Below are positions 58,404 through 64,000 of a DNA stretch of 64,000 nucleotides, in pieces. The stretch comes from Athripsodes cinereus (lineage: Eukaryota > Arthropoda > Insecta > Trichoptera > Leptoceridae). The stretch spans positions 29,948,951 to 30,012,950 of the forward strand of contig OX388311.1 of NCBI GenBank assembly GCA_947579605.1. The letters are read 5' to 3'. Position 1 is the stretch's first letter. Each line of letters starts with the position of its first letter. The translations under genes and the position numbers were made by a program. Below the pieces are notes generated by a model that saw only the letters and a list, made by a program, of their open reading frames with translations, did no database searches and was not told the origin of the DNA.

Positions 58404-60075
58404 TTTGACCAATCAGAAACCTCGATTGGAGAACCATGTCTACACAATGCAACATTGTGTAAAATTAATCGGAAGAACTGAGAAATGTGTCCCAACGCTT
58501 ACGAATTGGCTCTAGGCTGGCTTAAGTGATCATTTTCGGTGTCCATGGACAACGTTCACCCAGAGGCGGCTCTATGATAATGAGCGGCGGTTCAAACGCA
58601 CCCCCAATTTAAAAGATAGAAACCTAACAATATGTAATAATTAAAATAAAAAAAAATATTAATAAATTTTTCCATGAACAAAATAATAATATTATTCAAG
58701 TTACCATATGAACAACACAGTCATCACATTCACTATTGCTTTGCAACATGCAGCGCTACTGTTCGTTAGAATATTTTAGTGCGGATGTTGAGCGAACTAA
58801 CGGTGCAAAATCTAATATCGCACCGATAACCCATACATTTCGTAAAACTTCAATACTAAGTTCGTGGTGCTAAGATTGTATGGAGATTTTAAAAATATAT
58901 GGGACATTTTGAGCATTGAACACAACTATGCTCACACGTAAAAAGGAGTAAGTGATACGCCTTGTAGCATTTTGTCGTACATTGACGGAAATTTTTTGAC
59001 TAGTGTGTTTTTTTTTATGTGAAGGGATTCCTGTTATTAGTTATGTGGACGCGATGAATTAGTACCTACCAAGCGTGTCAAAATGCATAGATTGACGTCG
59101 TGAGGTTCATAGGTCAGCCGTATACACTCTTATTACTTATTACTTAGTGGTAAAATTTCTATAGACAGTCACCGCTAGTCGCGATTGTGTTATGCAGATA
59201 ATTAGTTATTTGTAAGATTTTTTGTATTCGAGCGCGCTTATATCAACATGTTACATGCAATTTAAAGAATCTACGATATACCTATATAAAATTGATATAA
59301 TATTAATTATTATCGTTTTAGCTTATAGATTACTATTAAAATGGGTGAATTAAACGTAGAATACATTAAGAACAGAAAATACCAGAGTAAATGAAGTGTT
59401 CGCTAATGGTAAAGAGAGAAGGGTAGAATTTCTTTATAAGGATGTTTTTTTTTTACCGAACCCCCGCAAATACATATTGCCGGCCGCCTCTGCGTTCACC
59501 AATTCCACCATTCTCACTGTCACGATGTAAGGTCCACCAATCGAGAGACGCTTTATGCAAACCTTAGAAGCAACCATCTTTTTGGGATCTCATTTTTCAG
59601 ATCTCAAATGGATCGCGATATCCCATCTAAATGGCACCGGAACAATTAAGTTCAATACTTTGGCTGCTAGTTTGACCAGTCAGCAACAAATGTTTAGAAT
59701 ATTTACTAATTTTTTTATTGATAAACCGGATTTGGGTGCAGATGACAAAACCAATCAGAAACCTCGATTGGAGAACCATGTCTACACAATGCAACATTGT
59801 GTAAAATTAATCGGAAGAAGTGAGAAATGATGTCCCAATGCTTACGAATTGGCTCTAGGCTGGCTTAAGTGATCACTTTCGGTGTCCATAGACAACGTTC
59901 ACCAATTCCACCATTCTCACTGTCACGATGTAAGGTCCACCAATTGAGAGACGCTTTATGCAAACCTTAAAAGCAACCATCTTTTTGCGATCTCATTTTT
60001 CAGATCTCAAATGGATCGCGATCTCCCGTCTAAATGGCGCCGGAACAATTAAGTTCAATAATTGAATTTGGTCAA
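58404..60075. repeat. Repeat P: two direct copies, the first interrupted by a hAT element
   Basis: Copy 1 is 58409-58560 plus 59501-59657; copy 2 is 59751-60064; they are about 95% identical. Both read 'ccaatcagaaacctcgattg', 'acgaattggctctaggctgg', 'ccattctcactgtcacgatg' and 'gcaaccatctttttg'. The outer ends carry 'tttgaccaa' (58404) and its inverse (60067-60075), hinting at a DNA-transposon-like unit. Confidence 0.85.
58561..59492. mobile_element. Non-autonomous hAT element, 932 bp, 8-bp target duplication
   Basis: Termini 'cagaggcggc' and its exact inverse 'gccgcctctg'. The exact 8-bp duplication CGTTCACC lies at 58553-58560 and 59493-59500. The paralogous copy at 59889-59906 reads 'gacaacgttcaccaattcc' without the insert, giving a natural empty site. 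No transposase frame is visible inside. Confidence 0.95.
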
Positions 60076-60740
60076 AAAGTGCAGTCTTGTTATAGCAAAA
60101 TGTCTCTGGTCTGAACAGAATCAGTACATAACATGATTGAAGTAAATTAAATGTCATCAGTACAACATTCACCAATTGTTATTTATTATATCACTATAAC
60201 AAAGTGTTACATATTATCATATCCAGTAGTTTTTTGAAATAGAGAGTGAAAAAAATACTGTTCCACTGATCAGAGTTTGAATTATATCTTGAAGCCATTT
60301 GTACTTAATTATTTTTGATATTATTTTTACATGGATGCTTATATCAATTTTTTATTCACTTTGATTATCAAAGTTCATTTTTTAAGTGATCTACCTTGCA
60401 CTGTTTTCTCGAGCCCTTAAATATATCTCTAGTAAAATAATGATTGTCTTATCCCGCTCTATGAGAAATTTATTTTCTCTCTATGGTATATTTTTTATGG
60501 ATGCTTTCTAAAACTAGTATTTATAATCAACTTTTCAATCTCTCATCGACTAATAAATCAGAAACATCCATAATTTTGCAAAATTGTGTGTATTTAATTG
60601 TACAAAAAACACTAAATAAAAAGAGAAAAATCTCCAAAATGTGTTCTTAATATCCAAGTTTTTTTTTAAGTTCTGTGCTATATCATACCTTTAAAACTGT
60701 ATCAATACATTGAACAAATTATCAATAGAAAATACCAATA
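60076..60740. other. Non-coding sequence
   Basis: No gene or named repeat recognised. Confidence 0.4.
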
Positions 60741-60744
60741 AAAT

Positions 60745-61075
60745 TGTCTTAAGATTGGTGCCAGGACACTAACTACGAGGGTAACAAAGAGGCTGATATA
60801 ATGGACAACAAGGGAACTGATACGCTGACCTATGGACCAGAGCCACACTACCCCATTTCAAATAGCATTTTGAGAACAGCACTCAATAGGAGAAAACAAT
60901 AAAAAGCAATTAATAAATGGGTGAAAAACCTAATTGAAGGCTTCTCGCCAAAGAAAAGTAGAGACATTCTCACACTTAAATGAGAACCTAGAAATTCTCA
61001 CCAGAGTACTAATAGGACACTGTCGACGTACTGCTCCATAATGGACGACACTTAGAAGTCAAGAAGTGGAAAGTT
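60745..61075 (+). pseudogene. LINE RNase H domain remnant
   Basis: The frame from 60756 gives WCQDTNYEGNKEADIMDNKG, then LTYGPEPHYPISNSILR and, after a stop, further residues including LTRVLIGHCRR. The order WVPGHSxxxGNExADxxAxxG, GPEP, LTGHxxxR is the RNase H end of jockey/R1/I-type non-LTR ORF2 proteins. The usual His in PGHS is lost and stops are present, so it is dead. Confidence 0.7.
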
Positions 61076-61264
61076 TCCTGGATAGAAAAAAACAAACTCA
61101 TGCCTTTCTTTTTTGCAAAGATACTATAGATCGTACACCTTCTGTAGTTCAATTTAGTCTTGTTAGGACATTCAGCATTCTTCCAGTACCACACTTTCTT
61201 TGAGGCCTAGTCCAAATTTAAAAAAAATAATTAACCTAAAATGAAAATTTACTCCTGGAGCAAT

Positions 61265-61705
61265 GAATACATGGGTGGTCTAAAAAGTTTCTGACGAAAC
61301 CAACATACAAGACATTTTTTTCTTTCTCCTTGCAAGTCTACACAATGCTCCTAGCGATGCTCCCCTATCCCTTTAATCTATCCAAAAATCCTCTGAATTT
61401 TTCTCTGAATAATTGCTTACGAAGGTGATGGCACCCTCATTTGACAAAAATCTCTGTCCTCCGAGCGCAATTTTAAGATAAGAGAACAAAAAGAAACCAC
61501 TTGGGGCTGATGGTGAGTAAGAAGGGTGTCAAGCAGTTCAAACCAAATGCACAAATAGCTTTCTCATGTGGAAATCTTGATTCAATAGCCTCTGCTCGCC
61601 CTGAACCCTCCCTGAAAAAAAATAATTTTTGTTTCATTGAGTCTAAATGATATAGGAGCTTTGCTCTTGAAACATCCAGGGGAAAGTGGTGGGAAAAACC
61701 CATAA
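61265..61705 (-). pseudogene. mariner transposase C-terminal remnant
   Basis: The minus strand encodes HEKAICAFGLNCLTPF, then in another frame APSGFFLFSYLKIALGGQRF and LSNEGAITFVSNY. Family members read HPPYSPDLAPSDFFLFxxLK, where the D in APSD is the third catalytic residue; here it is G. The element ends near 61273 with 'gggtggtctaaaaagtttct', typical of a mariner inverted terminus. At least one frameshift and a lost catalytic residue make it inactive. The upstream transposase portion is not recognisable. Confidence 0.7.
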
Positions 61706-64000
61706 TGCACTCACTATATTTTGACAGTCGTTAAGTGAACTTAAGTGATGTTATCGTCAGTGGTTGCAGTTTCTGGATATACAAACATTCAGTCTCACAA
61801 GCAGGTACAGCAACATTTATTCTAAAGTAAAAGAGGTGCAGAATCCCCATACACAGCATACAACTCATCTTTAATTTGCGTAGGCGTACTACCTTTCAAA
61901 CACAAATCTTTAATGACACCTCGTTACTCAATTTTTTCTTTTATTTTCACATTGACTTACTTTACGATTGTCAAACAACTGTGCATCCAAAATGTCTGAA
62001 ATTTTGGTGTACCTCTGCAAAGATGAAATTATCGCATTCCCTAGATTTTATTAAGTGTTCCCATATTTACTTATTTATCACGTGTACACGGCCTGAGGTT
62101 AACCTTAAGGTCTAAAACTATTTAAACCACTCTAGTAATTCGGAAGATACTGATTGGTAATCAATCCTGCAACTTATACACATTTAGTGATCAATCATAG
62201 ATCAGTAAATGGGTGGTTGTGGGAAAAATTAATGGAGGAACAAATAAATTTAACAAAAACAAAGTTCAGGAAAACCTTTATCGTATCCAATAGAAGAACT
62301 TAGAAACTAAAAACATAAAACACAAATAATAAACATTTTTCATGAATCAACATATTATCCAAATATTAACTGAATATGTTATAAAAGGTTTTCAACAGAA
62401 AAAGAAAATAAAACAGTCTTCAACGATGATTGAAAAATTCACGGACTTAATTGAAATAATAAGTCTATAGTGACCACAAAACGTAATAAAAAATTTGACT
62501 AACTAAAGAAAGTTATATATATGTATATAATACAATAGAATAAAAGTAATTATAATAATGAATCAATATACATATCTGTATGTTTGAGTGAAACAACACT
62601 ATGTCCAACTGTGGCCAAAGTTCTTTATGAACATAGTCTTGTAGTCCTTGTTATGCTCTTTTTGGTGGCATATTCACATATCTTGAAAATGCGCATTTTG
62701 TGATATTCACAACTAATAAAATTATGTCAAAATTTTTGTTAAACGCAAAATGTCAACAGGATATTGAGTAGATTAAAAAGAAAGTGAGATAAGTTTATAG
62801 CAATTATAGAGAATATTTTTTAACAGAAATTTCTTATTAACAAACATGTGAGAATCAAGCGTAACTATGTTCAAAAACTTTGAACGTCCATACTGAAAAA
62901 TGGTATCTCATGACATATTGTAGTTTTGCTCCGGCATACAGGTATGTATATATTATTAAATAGATATATGTATACGCATTACTACTATTATCTGATGATA
63001 TCGGTCACAGGTAAAAGCAATTATTATTTACTTTATGATTCAGTACAATTTATGATATTGTCACAAGTAAAAAAAAAATAATTAAAAAACATCTACGCTT
63101 ACGCCATCTAACAGCCAACTAAATGCATCATAGAAGAAGTATTTATTTTAATCTTCAATGTACGTTAGTTTTGAGACATATCATTTTAGATATACAGCAA
63201 AAGAAATACACATTTACATTTAAATGAATAGAAGATGAGTTTATTACTGTATTGTAACTCAATCGTTTAACTTACACAGTGAGTACACCAGCTCTTAATG
63301 TAAAATTCAATATGATCTTTTACAGCACTGTATTTTGGACCATGTGTGTTAAACATAGTATATCTACCTGAATCTGATGACCATCAGGACCAATAACAAT
63401 TTAAAAGCAGAAGAAATTAAATACAATGATACGGTATAACATAGTCTTATGTTAATGAAGTAAATGACATTATCCTCACACAAAATTTACGCCCACTTCA
63501 GAGTTGGTAAAACTTTGTCTTGTTTGAAAAGAATCTTTTAATGTCTTACAAACAGTTTAAATCAAGCAATTTTAAATTTGGAGAAATTCATATTCCCCAA
63601 TTAAATCACGCAAAGAAGACTTTTATTCATATTTTCTATATGTATCCTTCTCATAAAACTTATTAAAACAAAGATGTAATTTGATTAAATCCCTTTTCAC
63701 CTGTGACATATAAACTGACTTGTTAACTTTGATGATAAACAATAATAATAATATTAAAACTCAATAACAATGATGAAAAATAATTACAATAACATAATAA
63801 TAATGTAGCAAATAACTAGCGTAGGTCATCTGTAGTTCGTCTGAATCGGGCGTACTTAATTATATATTATCGTATTATACCAATTCACATAAATATTAAT
63901 CATACACGCAATACAATACAATGCAATATACATACCTACTATTATATTAAAATATTTATGTATCTTCAAGATTTTCATTTAAGAAACAGTTTTGCATAAA
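61706..64000. other. AT-rich non-coding sequence
   Basis: No gene, RNA or repeat family recognised to the end of the window. Part could be intron or UTR of a gene beyond the right edge. Confidence 0.4.

Noticed and set aside
59555..59830. 91-codon plus-strand frame
   Set aside because: Runs from one repeat P copy into the next; the words recur in non-coding P copies elsewhere.
1..64000. CRISPR array, operon or defence-system layout
   Set aside because: No regularly spaced identical repeats with unique spacers; genes are intron-bearing and dispersed, as in animal nuclear DNA.

Overview
This window is AT-rich animal nuclear DNA with short GT-AG introns, dispersed short non-autonomous transposons, decayed LINE remnants and tRNA-derived SINEs. 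The gene families point to an insect; Hemiptera is a guess from repeat texture only. Nothing bacterial, viral or CRISPR-like was seen. Coordinates, splice sites and translations were worked out by eye, and no database was searched.

Genes, left to right: (1) 9203-9747 (+), the last exon of the bHLH-Orange repressor Hey, with the Orange domain and the terminal YRPW motif; its bHLH exons are not visible, so 1-9202 is probably intron. (2) 12491-13348 (-), a two-exon gene of unknown family. (3) 29771-32943 (+), a complete five-exon, 223-residue four-transmembrane protein. (4) 35919-37403 (+), an intronless, intact 494-residue ABHD16A-type lipid hydrolase. (5) 46258-54042 (-), a complete ten-exon Hippo/MST kinase (563 residues) with kinase domain, low-complexity linker and C-terminal SARAH helix. 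(6) 56491-57379 (+), a complete two-exon CFAP20/Bug22 gene whose exon-1 donor lies in an exact tandem duplication. These genes act in unrelated processes (Notch output, membrane, lipid turnover, growth control, cilia) and show no operon-like relation.

The rest is mainly mobile DNA: three hAT-type elements with 8-bp target duplications (45699-45872, 55721-56259, 58561-59492), about ten hairpin or long-TIR elements, a ~240-bp repeat with at least ten copies (called R240 here), a second repeat family (called P here) with at least five copies, tRNA-like SINEs, LINE 3' ends and reverse transcriptase/RNase H fragments, and a dead mariner. The strongest second-look items are the CFAP20 splice-donor duplication, the hAT insertion whose empty site survives 400 bp away in a paralogous copy, the intronless ABHD16A, the LINE tail just inside a hpo splice donor, and the 41-bp repeat carrying an AATAAA in every unit. 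I found no convincing new multi-gene system.
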